Source of the DNA: [Erwinia] mediterraneensis
Lineage (GTDB): Bacteria > Pseudomonadota > Gammaproteobacteria > Enterobacterales > Enterobacteriaceae
Reading direction: 5' to 3'
NCBI RefSeq assembly: GCF_900604315.1
Contig: NZ_LR026978.1
Location: forward strand, 3,544,013-3,608,012
Length of the DNA: 64,000 nucleotides
Made by a program: the position numbers and the translations under genes. Of the stretch, positions 19,258 to 28,921 are shown in pieces. The notes under the pieces were generated by a model, which was given only the letters and a program-made list of their open reading frames with translations, was not told the DNA's origin and did not search any database. How positions within the stretch are numbered: position 1 is the stretch's first letter; each line of letters opens with the position of its first letter.

Positions 19258-19992
19258 ATGTCTATCACGGCAAGCTCGTTATACCGTGACACAGGAAATT
19301 TTTTGCGTCATCAGCTGGTTACTATTGTGCTGATGTCGTTAGTGGCCTCTTTCATTACGGTCATTATCGGCCATGCGCTGACCCCTGACGCCGGGCAGCT
19401 CTCCGTGCTGAGTCAAAGCGATGGAAGCGCCTCGTCACTGTTTGAACTGGTGCAGAATATGTCGCCAGAGCAGCAGCGTGTTCTGCTGCGCGCCTCTGCG
19501 GCGGGCACGCTTGCCGCGCTGATCGGCAATACGCTGCTGCTGGGTGGCATGCTGTGCCTGATCCCGATGGTATCTGCCGGTCAGCGCGTCAGTGCACTGC
19601 GCGCCATCGGCGCTTCCGCCCCGCAGTTGCCTAAGCTGCTGATCCAGACCTTCCTGATCACCCTGCTGGTACAGCTGGGCTTTATGGTGCTGATGCTGCC
19701 GGGCGTGCTGCTCGCCATTCTGCTTGCGCTGTCGCCGGTGATGCTGGTCAGTGAGAAGATGGGCGTGATGGGGGCAATGCGTGCCAGTGTGCGTATGGCG
19801 TGGAAGAATATGCGGCTGATCGCGCCAGCAATTGTGCTCTGGCTGCTGGCAAAAATCGTGCTGATGTTTTTCTTCTCGTCGTTTACGGTATTGCCCGCGA
19901 CAGTAGCCTCAATCGTGCTGAATGCCCTGGGTAATCTGGTTTCAGCCATATTGATTATCTATCTGTACCGGCTTTATATGCTGTTACGTTAA
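19258..19992 (+). CDS. yciC: YciC, UPF0259 inner-membrane protein
   Basis: Polytopic membrane protein of unknown function, about 244 residues with five or six hydrophobic segments. It contains the conserved [24 protein letters not shown] and [23 protein letters not shown] stretches of E. coli YciC. ATG 19258 has AGGAG five bases upstream; GTG 19252 lies within that site. It is followed by yciB, as in E. coli. Confidence 0.94.
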   Translation: MSITASSLYRDTGNFLRHQLVTIVLMSLVASFITVIIGHALTPDAGQLSVLSQSDGSASSLFELVQNMSPEQQRVLLRASAAGTLAALIGNTLLLGGMLCLIPMVSAGQRVSALRAIGASAPQLPKLLIQTFLITLLVQLGFMVLMLPGVLLAILLALSPVMLVSEKMGVMGAMRASVRMAWKNMRLIAPAIVLWLLAKIVLMFFFSSFTVLPATVASIVLNALGNLVSAILIIYLYRLYMLLR

Positions 19993-20055
19993 AGGTCTGT
20001 GCGCCTGAATGATCAGGCGCACCGGCTTAACGCTCCTGCCCTGACTGGAATTATT

Positions 20056-20592
20056 ATGAAGCAGTTACTCGATTTTCTTCCGCTGGTGGTTTTTTTCATT
20101 TTTTACAAGCTGTACGACATCTTTGTCGCCTCCGGCGCGCTGATCGTCGCGACCGGGCTGGCCCTGGTGGTGAGCTGGGTGCTCTACCGTAAGCTGGAAA
20201 AGATGACCATTTTTACTTTCGTGCTGGTCGCGGTGTTTGGCACCCTGACGCTGGTGTTTCACAATGATGAGTTCATCAAGTGGAAAGTCACGGTGATCTA
20301 TTCGCTGTTTGCGCTGGCGCTGCTCTACAGCCAGTGGTGGATGAAACAGCCGCTGATTCAGAGCATGTTGGGTAAAGAGCTGCAGCTGCCGGAAGGTGCC
20401 TGGCGCCGCCTGAATATTGCCTGGGCGCTCTTTTTCCTGCTCTGCGGCCTGGCGAATATCTACGTCGCCTTCTGGCTGCCGCAGGCGGTATGGGTGAACT
20501 TCAAAGTATTTGGCCTGACGGCGCTGACGTTGCTGTTTACGCTGTTCAGTGGCTTCTATATCTGGCGACAGATGCCACAACAGGAAAAGTAA
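20056..20592 (+). CDS. yciB: YciB (IspZ), inner-membrane septation protein
   Basis: Five-helix membrane protein implicated in cell-envelope synthesis and septation, with links to the divisome and elongasome. 178 residues from ATG 20056 ([14 protein letters not shown]), as in E. coli. The frame back to 19999 is unconserved. In E. coli yciA follows; here a terminator and then convergent tonB follow directly, so yciA is missing at this site. Confidence 0.95.
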   Translation: MKQLLDFLPLVVFFIFYKLYDIFVASGALIVATGLALVVSWVLYRKLEKMTIFTFVLVAVFGTLTLVFHNDEFIKWKVTVIYSLFALALLYSQWWMKQPLIQSMLGKELQLPEGAWRRLNIAWALFFLLCGLANIYVAFWLPQAVWVNFKVFGLTALTLLFTLFSGFYIWRQMPQQEK

Positions 20593-20596
20593 GCGG

Positions 20597-20624
20597 AAAA
20601 AAGGCGGTCATCTGACCGCCTTTT
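20597..20624. terminator. Bidirectional terminator between yciB and tonB
   Basis: AAGGCGGTCA/TGACCGCCTT stem flanked by an A-run and a T-run, serving both convergent genes. Confidence 0.9.
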
Positions 20625-20625
20625 G

Positions 20626-21375
20626 TCATTCCATACTGGTGCCGTTGATCCGGAACACAATATTCATGGTCAGGTTCTGCCCTGGCCGTCCACTCTGATA
20701 ACGCCATTTCTTCATCGCCTGCTTCACTTCGCGCTCAAACATGTTGCGCGGTTCGGCGGAGAGAATACGGATATTATCCACGCGCCCCGATCTGTCCACG
20801 TCGAACTGTACCCGCACACGTCCCTCTATACGCAAAGCGAACGCGCGTTGCGGATAGCCGGGTTTACTGACGCTGAGCGCTTTCGGACCATTCGACACCG
20901 TGGTTTGCGCAGGCGCTGTTGACGGTTTTGGCGCAGTCGCAGGTCGGTTCTGCGTCACGGGCACGCTATGATCAAACGGATTGGCCTGCTGACGCGGCTC
21001 CTGACGCGGTTTGACTTCGCGCTTCGGCGACTCCTGCTTTTTCACCGGTTTCGGTTTGGGCTTCGGCCTGGGTTTGGGCTGCGGTAGCGGCACCGGTACC
21101 GGCTCCGGCTTCGGTGGCTCTGCCACAGGTTCCGGTTCCGGAGTGGGTTCTGGCTGCGGCTCCGGTTCCGGAGGCGGCTGCACGGCCGGTGCCGGCTCTG
21201 GCTGAACTTCCGGAGCCACCAGGGAAACGCTAATCGGTTGCGACGCTTTTGGCACTTCAATAACCTGATGAAACGAGGCGTAAAGTAAACCGGCAATGGC
21301 TGTACCGTGCAGGATAACGGAAAGCAATAAAGATACAGGCGCACGTTTTGGAAAAGGAGTAGTCAGCGTCGTCAT
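20626..21375 (-). CDS. tonB: TonB energy transducer
   Basis: Couples the proton-motive force (through ExbB-ExbD) to outer-membrane receptors for siderophores and cobalamin. From ATG 21373-21375 it is 249 residues. A cytoplasmic tip and one membrane helix ([22 protein letters not shown]) are followed by a long Pro-Glu/Pro-Lys rigid spacer (about residues 60-130) and a C-terminal receptor-contact domain ([20 protein letters not shown]). The ORF extends upstream to 21453 without conservation. A Fur-like site precedes it. Confidence 0.96.
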   Translation of the reverse strand: MTTLTTPFPKRAPVSLLLSVILHGTAIAGLLYASFHQVIEVPKASQPISVSLVAPEVQPEPAPAVQPPPEPEPQPEPTPEPEPVAEPPKPEPVPVPLPQPKPRPKPKPKPVKKQESPKREVKPRQEPRQQANPFDHSVPVTQNRPATAPKPSTAPAQTTVSNGPKALSVSKPGYPQRAFALRIEGRVRVQFDVDRSGRVDNIRILSAEPRNMFEREVKQAMKKWRYQSGRPGQNLTMNIVFRINGTSME

Positions 21376-21412
21376 AACAATCGTGTTAATTGAGTGAGGC
21401 GTCAATATTAAA

Positions 21413-21427
21413 TGCAAATAGCAATCA
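21413..21427 (-). promoter_or_regulatory. Possible Fur box upstream of tonB
   Basis: On minus, TGATTGCTATTTGCA matches the 7-1-7 Fur consensus TGATAATNATTATCA at 9 of 14 positions, 38-52 bases before the tonB ATG. Iron control of tonB is established in E. coli; the site itself is inferred. Confidence 0.45.
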
Positions 21428-21577
21428 ATTACAATAACAGGCGAAATCACCACCGCATAAAAACCCTTTCTTTAGCCCTTTATGCGTCAGCATCGGTCAG
21501 TTTGATGTTTCGTTTGCACTTCGATTAACAATCACATAACGTGTGGGCAAAATCAGAAAGCTAACGGGAGTGCTAAC

Positions 21578-21874
21578 GTGCTTTATGTCATTTATGCGGA
21601 AGACAATGCCGATTCACTGGAAAAACGGACGGCCGTGCGCCCTGCCCATCTGGCGCGCCTGCAGATGTTACAGGATGAAGGTCGTTTAATCGTCGCCGGG
21701 CCGATGCCCGCAGTAGACAGTAACGATCCGGGCGCAGCGGGTTTTACCGGCTCAACCATTATCGCAGAGTTTCCTTCACTGGAAGCGGCGCAAGCCTGGG
21801 CAGAAGATGACCCTTATATTGCCGCCGGGGTGTATAAACAAGTTTCGGTGAAGCCGTTCCGCCGCACCTTTTAA
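21578..21874 (+). CDS. yciI: YciI family protein
   Basis: Small ferredoxin-like (dimeric alpha-beta barrel) protein of 98 residues, identical in length to E. coli YciI; function uncertain. It carries conserved [29 protein letters not shown] and the His/Asp pocket residues. It starts at GTG 21578 with GGGAG eight bases upstream, and diverges from tonB. Confidence 0.93.
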   Translation: MLYVIYAEDNADSLEKRTAVRPAHLARLQMLQDEGRLIVAGPMPAVDSNDPGAAGFTGSTIIAEFPSLEAAQAWAEDDPYIAAGVYKQVSVKPFRRTF

Positions 21875-22117
21875 TGCCACCTCCCGCAATCATCTTTTAG
21901 CGGGTCTGACTGCCATGAACAGGGCGAAAAGACCCGCGCTTCCCGCCCTTTCTTCCTTGCCTTGCCTGCTGTGGCGTTTCCCGTAACCTCATTGCCCTGT
22001 CACGCCGGACCGCAGACGCCACCGAAAACCGATAAAATTTATCAATGTAAATTTTTTGACCATTCGGCAATTTTGCTCTTGACTTAGAAGTGTATCCGCA
22101 AGGAAAGGAGAGAGGAA

Positions 22118-22183
22118 ATGGTTGAATTAATGCATATTTTATCTGTCAGCGTCATGGTCGGCGGCCTGTACCTGATTATGTAA
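22118..22183 (+). CDS. Possible 21-residue membrane small protein
   Basis: ATG 22118 follows a very strong ribosome binding site (AAGGAGAGAGGAA). It opens a 21-codon ORF that is almost wholly hydrophobic (starts MVELMHILSV, ends GGLYLIM), enough for one short membrane helix. TTGACC and TTGACT lie upstream (about 22055 and 22079) but I see no good -10 box. I do not recognise it. It could be a real small protein, or a leader for something not evident downstream. Confidence 0.45.
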   Translation: MVELMHILSVSVMVGGLYLIM

Positions 22184-22287
22184 TTACCCTGTGCAGTTAG
22201 CCAGGATAGTGTAACAATCATTCAGTTCCACTTTGGTAATGTACCAGAAAGGGAGTTAACCTGACGCCTGAGAAGTTGTATGCGCGT

Positions 22288-22476
22288 TTACGCGCAAACG
22301 GGTGTGTTATGTGCCATGCTGACAGCCGACCGGGGGCTTGCCTTCATCACTGATTTACAGAAGATGCAGACTGCGCCATGGGGATTGTTGCGGGAGACGT
22401 CGAACACGGAGAGGCGATACTGATGACCGTGACAGCACGGGCATTTGAATTTTACGTTTAAGATAAAAACCTTCAT
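22288..22476 (-). CDS. YmcF-like small cysteine protein
   Basis: 62 residues with FKCPCCHGHQYRLSVFDVSRNNPHGAVCIFCKS. The paired C-x-x-C knuckles and this spacing match the small cold-shock protein YmcF/YnfQ of E. coli. It probably binds zinc; function unknown. No strong ribosome binding site precedes ATG 22474-22476. In E. coli these genes lie beside cspG and cspB; no csp gene is near here. Confidence 0.65.
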   Translation of the reverse strand: MKVFILNVKFKCPCCHGHQYRLSVFDVSRNNPHGAVCIFCKSVMKASPRSAVSMAHNTPVCA

Positions 22477-22551
22477 TTTGTTGCTGTAAGAAAATCCACC
22501 TTAACACCTTTTTCGCCTGCCGTCTGTTTTATCTTGCGAAAAAGCGTACAG

Positions 22552-22587
22552 CCAGCCTTGCCCGCAATGTGTTGCAGGCAAGGCTGG
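22552..22587. terminator. Long hairpin downstream of yciY
   Basis: Eleven-base-pair perfect stem CCAGCCTTGCC/GGCAAGGCTGG with a 14-base loop, directly after another 11-bp hairpin. There is no T-run on either strand, so it may be an mRNA end-stabilising or processing structure rather than a terminator. Confidence 0.4.
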
Positions 22588-22596
22588 CCACAGAAC

Positions 22597-22625
22597 AAAC
22601 GAAGGCACCGACTGTGCCTTCGTTT
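22597..22625 (-). terminator. yciY terminator hairpin
   Basis: Eleven-base-pair perfect stem AAACGAAGGCA/TGCCTTCGTTT. Its right arm ends at the last base of the yciY stop codon, so it begins immediately after the gene. Confidence 0.65.
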
Positions 22626-22798
22626 TACAGATGTTGGGTGGTAAACAGAATCGAGCGACGCTGCTGCTGAGCCAGTTGATGACGAATCGCGTGGATCCGC
22701 TTGTAGCGGCGTGATTGACCTTCCAGCCAGCGGGCGCGACGCCGCGTAGCCTGACGCAACATTCTCCAGCGGGCAACTTCATTTCTGCTACGTCTCAT
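22625..22798 (-). CDS. yciY: YciY, small Arg-rich protein
   Basis: 57 residues, very basic (MRRSRNEVARWRMLRQATRR, WLEGQSRRYKRIHAIR), matching E. coli YciY in length and sequence; function unknown. The start at ATG 22796-22798 is set by that match and a GAGGATG ribosome binding context. The frame continues to 22831 without conservation. It diverges from clsA, as in E. coli. Confidence 0.85.
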   Translation of the reverse strand: MRRSRNEVARWRMLRQATRRRARWLEGQSRRYKRIHAIRHQLAQQQRRSILFTTQHL

Positions 22799-22958
22799 GA
22801 CATCCTCTTTTGCTGCATTTACGCGGCGCATTATAGAACGCCGCGGCGTAATGCCAAGTCGGATTTCTTATCGATAACGTGCGACGATTAAGGGTTTCGT
22901 TGCTGCGCGTCTGCACGTACACTTTCTCCATCAAAGCGCGAACAGGATGTCCACTTAC

Positions 22959-24419
22959 ATGACCACATTTTACACGCTTGTCAGCTGGTTGCTGGTGTTC
23001 GGATACTGGTTACTGATTGCCAGTATTACGTTGCGCATCCTGATGAGGCGGCGTGCAGTGACGTCGGCCATGGCCTGGCTGTTAATTATCTACATCCTGC
23101 CGCTGGTGGGGATTATCGCTTACCTCTCCTTTGGCGAACTGCATCTGGGTAAGCGCCGCGCCGAGCGGGCGCGTACCATGTGGCCCTCAACCGCGCGTTG
23201 GCTGAATGAGCTAAAGCAGTGCCGCCATATCTTCGCCACTGAGCACAGCGATGTGGCGCGTTCGCTGTTTCAGCTCTGCCAGCACCGGCAAGGCATCGCG
23301 GGCGTGAAAGGCAATCAGCTGCAGCTGCTGACCAGTGCCGATGACGTACTGCTGGCGTTGATCCGCGATATTCAGCTGGCACGCCACAACATCGAGATGG
23401 TGTTTTATATCTGGCAGCCGGGCGGGCTGGCGGATGAAGTGGCCGAAGCGTTGATGGCGGCGTCACGGCGCGGCGTCCATTGCCGCCTGCTGCTGGACTC
23501 AGCGGGCAGCGTCGCCTTTTTCCGCAGTCCCTGGGCGGGCATGATGCGTAACGCCGGTATCGATGTGGTCGAGGCGCTGAAAGTCAGTCTGCTGCGTGTG
23601 TTTCTGCGCCGCATGGATCTGCGTCAGCACCGCAAAGTGGTGCTTATCGACAACTATATTGCCTATACCGGCAGTATGAATCTGGTGGATCCGCGTTTCT
23701 TCAAGCAGGAGGCGGGCGTTGGTCAGTGGGTCGATTTAATGGCGCGCATGGAAGGACCGGTTGCGACCACCATGGGGATTGTGTACGCCTGCGACTGGGA
23801 GATTGAAACCGGCAAACGTATTTTACCGCCGCCGCCGGACAGCAACATTATGCCGTTTGAGCAGGAGAGCGGCCATACCATCCAGGTGATCGCCTCCGGC
23901 CCGGGTTTTCCGGAAGATATGATCCATCAGGCGCTGTTGACCGCGGTCTATTCCGTGCGCGAGCAACTGATTATGACCACGCCCTATTTTGTGCCCAGCG
24001 ACGACCTGTTACATGCGATCTGTACGGCAGCGCTGCGCGGCGTGGATGTCAGTATTATTGTGCCACGACATAATGATTCCCTGCTGGTGGGCTGGGCCAG
24101 CCGGGCGTTCTTTAGCGAGCTGCTGGAGGCGGGGGTGAAAATCTATCAGTTTGAAGGCGGTTTGCTGCATACCAAAAGCGTGCTGGTTGACGGGCAGCTG
24201 AGCCTGATCGGCACCGTTAACCTGGATATGCGCAGCCTGTGGCTCAATTTTGAGATTACGCTGGTGGTGGATGATGCCGGTTTTGGCAGCGATCTTGCGC
24301 GCGTTCAGGACGATTATATTGCGCGTTCACGCCTGCTGGACGCCCGGCGCTGGGCGAAACGTGCCTGGTGGCAACGTATCGTTGAACGACTGTTTTACTT
24401 CTTCAGTCCTTTGCTGTAA
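22959..24419 (+). CDS. clsA: Cardiolipin synthase A
   Basis: Condenses two phosphatidylglycerols to cardiolipin at the inner membrane. Two N-terminal membrane helices (residues 3-60) precede a phospholipase D fold with two HKD motifs: HRKVVLID near residue 225 and HTKSVLVD near 400. ATG 22959 ([17 protein letters not shown]) gives 486 residues, as in E. coli; ATG 22947 would add four. yciU follows at close distance. Confidence 0.96.
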   Translation: MTTFYTLVSWLLVFGYWLLIASITLRILMRRRAVTSAMAWLLIIYILPLVGIIAYLSFGELHLGKRRAERARTMWPSTARWLNELKQCRHIFATEHSDVARSLFQLCQHRQGIAGVKGNQLQLLTSADDVLLALIRDIQLARHNIEMVFYIWQPGGLADEVAEALMAASRRGVHCRLLLDSAGSVAFFRSPWAGMMRNAGIDVVEALKVSLLRVFLRRMDLRQHRKVVLIDNYIAYTGSMNLVDPRFFKQEAGVGQWVDLMARMEGPVATTMGIVYACDWEIETGKRILPPPPDSNIMPFEQESGHTIQVIASGPGFPEDMIHQALLTAVYSVREQLIMTTPYFVPSDDLLHAICTAALRGVDVSIIVPRHNDSLLVGWASRAFFSELLEAGVKIYQFEGGLLHTKSVLVDGQLSLIGTVNLDMRSLWLNFEITLVVDDAGFGSDLARVQDDYIARSRLLDARRWAKRAWWQRIVERLFYFFSPLL

Positions 24420-24466
24420 AACGAGCGAAATTGTTAAATGCCCGCAAGCGGCGTACAGGACAGATC

Positions 24467-24790
24467 ATGGATTTAAATAATCGCCTTACTGAAGATGAAA
24501 CCCTGGAACAGGCTTACGATATTTTTCTTGAGCTGGCAGGCGATAATCTCGATCCGGCAGATATCATCCTTTTCAACTTACAGTTTGAAGAGCGTGGCGG
24601 TGCCGAGCTGTTTGACCCGTCAGAAGACTGGCAGGAGCATGTTGATTTCGACATCAACCCTGACTTTTTCTCAGAAGTGGTGATTGGTCTGGGCGAAGCA
24701 GACGGCGAACCGATCACCGATGTGTTTGCCCGTATCCTGCTCTGCCGCGAGAAAGACCATAAGCTGTGCCATATTCTCTGGCGCGAATAA
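24467..24790 (+). CDS. yciU: YciU, UPF0263 family protein
   Basis: Acidic 107-residue protein, nearly identical to E. coli YciU ([20 protein letters not shown]). The family includes HI1450, a structural mimic of double-stranded DNA, so DNA-mimic behaviour is possible but unproven. ACAGGA stands six bases before ATG 24467. It is probably co-transcribed with clsA, whose stop is 47 bases upstream. Confidence 0.92.
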   Translation: MDLNNRLTEDETLEQAYDIFLELAGDNLDPADIILFNLQFEERGGAELFDPSEDWQEHVDFDINPDFFSEVVIGLGEADGEPITDVFARILLCREKDHKLCHILWRE

Positions 24791-24795
24791 CGCAG

Positions 24796-24817
24796 AACGG
24801 GCATGCTGCCCGTTTTT
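24796..24817 (+). terminator. clsA-yciU terminator
   Basis: Stem AACGGGCA/TGCCCGTT followed by TTTTT, six bases after yciU. Confidence 0.9.
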
Positions 24818-24847
24818 CCGCCTTGTGAATAAGTCACGCCTTTGCGT

Positions 24848-24906
24848 CCTTCTCCCTCACGGGAAAGCCGCACACGCCATTCCCCTCTCCTGCCGGGTGA
24901 GGGAAA
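24848..24906. repeat. Imperfect palindrome of intergenic-repeat type
   Basis: CTTCTCCCTCACGGG and CCGGGTGAGGGAAAG form an interrupted inverted repeat around a CCCCTCTCC core. It resembles the CCCTCACCC/CCCTCTCCC repeats often seen between convergent genes in enterobacteria. Only one copy is in the window, so repeat status is inferred. Confidence 0.4.
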
Positions 24907-24928
24907 GGTCAGGGAAAGAAGTGATGTG

Positions 24929-24958
24929 AAAAAGCCGGGTTATCCACCCGGCTTTTTT
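24929..24958 (-). terminator. opp operon terminator
   Basis: AAAGCCGGGT/ACCCGGCTTT stem with flanking A- and T-runs, eight bases after the oppF stop. It works in either direction. Confidence 0.9.
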
Positions 24959-24965
24959 CTGCCCG

Positions 24966-25963
24966 TTATAATGGATCAACCTTCAGACAGGAGACCGCGT
25001 GACGGAAGCTCCCTTCCAGCAGCGGTCGGGTTTTCGCACATTCCGGTCCGGCAATCGGACAGCGCGTACGGAAAACGCAGCCGGATGGCGGATTGATCGG
25101 TGACGGCAGTTCCCCTTCCAGCAGCTGAATTTGCTTGTTCTTTTCCAGATCGGGATCGGGAATCGGCACCGCCGACATCAGCGCACGGGTATAAGGATGC
25201 TGCGGGTCGTTATAGACCGCGTCATAGGTCCCCAGCTCAACCGCATGACCGAGATACATCACCAGCACGCGATCGGAGATATGCTTCACCACCGCCAGGT
25301 CGTGAGCAATAAAAATCAGCGACAGCCCCATTTCGCGTTGCAGTTGCTGCAGCAGGTTCACCACCTGCGCCTGAATCGACACATCGAGCGCCGACACCGG
25401 CTCATCACAGATAATCAGTTTCGGCTCAAGGATCAGCGCGCGGGCAATCCCGATACGCTGGCACTGGCCGCCGGAAAACTCATGGGGATAGCGGTTGATC
25501 AGGTTGGGCAGCAACCCCACCTTCATCATCATCGCTTTGACGCGATCTTTGACCTCCTGACGCGACATCTCCGGATGGTAGGTACGCAGCGGTTCGGCAA
25601 TGATGTCGCCGATGGTCATCCGCGGATTCAGCGAGGCCAGCGGATCCTGGAAAATCATCTGGATATCGCTACGCGCCTTACGCCACTCTTCGGCGCTCTG
25701 CCCGAGCAGGTCGCGTCCGAGCCAGGCCACGCGGCCATCCGTCGCCTTCACCAGACCAATAATAGCGCGCGCCAGTGTGGATTTCCCGCAGCCCGACTCC
25801 CCGACGACGCCCAGCGTCTCGCCCTCATACAGGCGCAGGCTGACGCCATCCACGGCCTTCAGGGTTTTGGCTGGCTGCCAGAACCACTGTTTGCCATCTT
25901 TGATATCGAAATGCACTTTCAGATCGGCGATTTCGAGCAATACTTTTTTCTCAGCTGTGGCGT

Positions 25964-25967
<4 letters not shown>
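24966..25967 (-). CDS. oppF: Oligopeptide ABC transporter ATPase OppF
   Basis: One of the two ATPases driving oligopeptide import. Walker [10 protein letters not shown], signature [15 protein letters not shown], Walker [13 protein letters not shown], and the C-terminal oligopeptide-type extension with Cys cluster ([16 protein letters not shown]), which in this subfamily can hold an iron-sulfur cluster. 333 residues. It overlaps the oppD stop by four bases. Confidence 0.97.
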
Positions 25968-26977
<1,010 letters not shown>

Positions 26978-26988
26978 CGGGAAACTCC

Positions 26989-27897
26989 TTAACGATCTTT
27001 CGGGTCGAGGGCATCACGCAGGCCATCGCCAATAAAGTTGAAACAGAACAGCGTAACCACCAGGAAAGCGGCCGGGAACAGTAGCAACCATGCCGAGACT
27101 TCCATAGAGTTAGCGCCGTCGCTGAGCAGTGCGCCCCAGCTGCTCAGGGGTTCCTGGGTGCCGAGTCCCAGGAAGCTGAGAAAAGATTCAAACAGAATCA
27201 TGCTCGGCACCAGCAGCGAGGCGTAAACCACCACCACGCCCAGTACATTGGGTACGATATGGCGCAATACGATACTGGCGGTAGTGACGCCCCCTACCTG
27301 CGCCGCTTCGATGAACTCTTTACGCTTCAGACCAAGAGTTTGCCCGCGCACAATACGCGCCATATCCAGCCAGGAGACCATGCCGATGGCGACAAAAATC
27401 AGCAGAATGTTGCGGCCAAAAAAGGTCACCAGCAGGATTACGAAGAACATAAAGGGAAAGGAGTTCAGGATCTCCAGAATACGCATCATCACCGAATCGG
27501 TTTTGCCGCCGAGGTAGCCGGCAACCGACCCGTAGAGGGTGCCGACAATCACCGCGATCAGCGCCGAAGCGATACCAACCATCAGCGAAATGCGTCCGCC
27601 AATGGCGACACGTACCAGCAGGTCGCGCCCGGACGAATCCGTACCAAACCAGTGACCCGAGGTGGTATCCGGCGGCGCAGACATCATGCCCCAGTCGGTA
27701 TCGTCATAGGCAAAGGGCGATAACAGCGGCGCCAAAATCACAAACAGCGTAATCAGCAGCAGCACCAGCAGGCTGATCAACGCCGCACGGTTATGGATAA
27801 AACGACGACGTGCGTCCTGCCACAGGCTACGCCCTTCGACTTCCAGCTTTTCACTAAAAGCATCAAGAGCTTCGCTGTTTTTCTTACTCAGTAGCAT
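26989..27897 (-). CDS. oppC: Oligopeptide ABC transporter permease OppC
   Basis: Inner-membrane permease subunit with six predicted helices. The EAA loop that docks the ATPases is visible ([21 protein letters not shown]). 302 residues starting [14 protein letters not shown]. It lies 14 bases after oppB in the same operon. Confidence 0.96.
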   Translation of the reverse strand: MLLSKKNSEALDAFSEKLEVEGRSLWQDARRRFIHNRAALISLLVLLLITLFVILAPLLSPFAYDDTDWGMMSAPPDTTSGHWFGTDSSGRDLLVRVAIGGRISLMVGIASALIAVIVGTLYGSVAGYLGGKTDSVMMRILEILNSFPFMFFVILLVTFFGRNILLIFVAIGMVSWLDMARIVRGQTLGLKRKEFIEAAQVGGVTTASIVLRHIVPNVLGVVVVYASLLVPSMILFESFLSFLGLGTQEPLSSWGALLSDGANSMEVSAWLLLFPAAFLVVTLFCFNFIGDGLRDALDPKDR

Positions 27898-27911
27898 GGC
27901 GAGCTCCAGAA

Positions 27912-28832
27912 TCAGTAACGAATTTTCGGATCGATCACCGCGTACAGGACGTCGACAATCGCGTTAAACAGAATGGTCAGGACCCCCACCAGAATGGTCA
28001 GGCTCATCACCAGTGAATAGTCGCGGTTCAGGGCGCCATTCACGAAGAGCTGACCAATGCCTGGCAGACCATAAATGGATTCAATCACCATGGAGCCGGT
28101 AATAATGCCAACAAAAGCCGGGCCCATATAAGAGATCACCGGCAGCAATGCGGGTCGCAGCGCATGGCGCAGCACGATGCGGCGCAGCGGCAAGCCTTTG
28201 GCTCGCGCGGTACGAATAAAGTTCGAGTGCATCACTTCAATCATGGAGCCGCGGGTGATACGCGCGATACTGGCGATATAAGCCAGGGAGAGCGCCACCA
28301 TCGGCAGCAGCATAAACTGCCACTGTCCGCCGTTCCAGCCGCCTCCGGGCAGCCAGCGCAGACTGATAGAAAAAATCAGCACCAGTAACGGCGCCACGAC
28401 AAAACTGGGGATCACCACCCCGGTCATCGCCACCCCCATCACCATATAATCCCAGAGGCTGTTTTGCCGCAGCGCAGCGATCACTCCCGCAGTGACGCCG
28501 AGAACCACCGCCAGGATAAAGGCTGCCAGCCCCAGTTTGGCGGAAACCGGAAACGCATGGCCGACCAGATAGTTAACGGAATAATCTTTGTATTTAAACG
28601 ACGGGCCGAAATCGCCATGCGCCAGCTGAATCAGATAGTCAACATACTGTTTGCCGATGGGATCGTTCAGATGATATTTGGCTTCGATATTGGCCATCAC
28701 TTCTGGCGACAGCGTACGTTCCCCGCTGAACGGGCTGCCCGGTGCCAGACGCATCATAAAGAACGAGATGGTAATCAGAATAAAGAGCGTCGGAATCGCT
28801 TCCAGAAGACGACGCAGAATGAATTTTAACAT
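27912..28832 (-). CDS. oppB: Oligopeptide ABC transporter permease OppB
   Basis: Second permease subunit, nearly identical to E. coli OppB (LRRLLEAIPTLFILITISFF; EAA-type IRTARAKGLPLRRIVLRHAL). I choose ATG 28830-28832, giving 306 residues as in E. coli. AGGT stands six to seven bases upstream of it, but directly abuts the alternative ATG at 28838. A hairpin between oppA and oppB probably lowers expression of oppBCDF relative to oppA. Confidence 0.96.
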   Translation of the reverse strand: MLKFILRRLLEAIPTLFILITISFFMMRLAPGSPFSGERTLSPEVMANIEAKYHLNDPIGKQYVDYLIQLAHGDFGPSFKYKDYSVNYLVGHAFPVSAKLGLAAFILAVVLGVTAGVIAALRQNSLWDYMVMGVAMTGVVIPSFVVAPLLVLIFSISLRWLPGGGWNGGQWQFMLLPMVALSLAYIASIARITRGSMIEVMHSNFIRTARAKGLPLRRIVLRHALRPALLPVISYMGPAFVGIITGSMVIESIYGLPGIGQLFVNGALNRDYSLVMSLTILVGVLTILFNAIVDVLYAVIDPKIRY

Positions 28833-28876
28833 TGCCATACCTACCAGGCCGTTGTTTCACCTATGTGAAAAGAGCG

Positions 28877-28899
28877 AAAAGGCGGCGCGAGCGCCGCCA
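28877..28899 (-). terminator. oppA-oppB intercistronic hairpin
   Basis: Stem GGCGGCGC/GCGCCGCC followed on minus by TTTT. Placed between oppA and oppB, it should act as a leaky terminator or 3'-end stabiliser, giving excess binding protein over transporter. Confidence 0.8.
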
Positions 28900-28921
28900 G
28901 TGTCAATAAGCCCGTCTGCTA

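Noticed and set aside
21011-21205. Gly/Ser-repeat ORF antisense to tonB
   Set aside because: Mirror image of the Pro-Glu/Pro-Lys codons of TonB.
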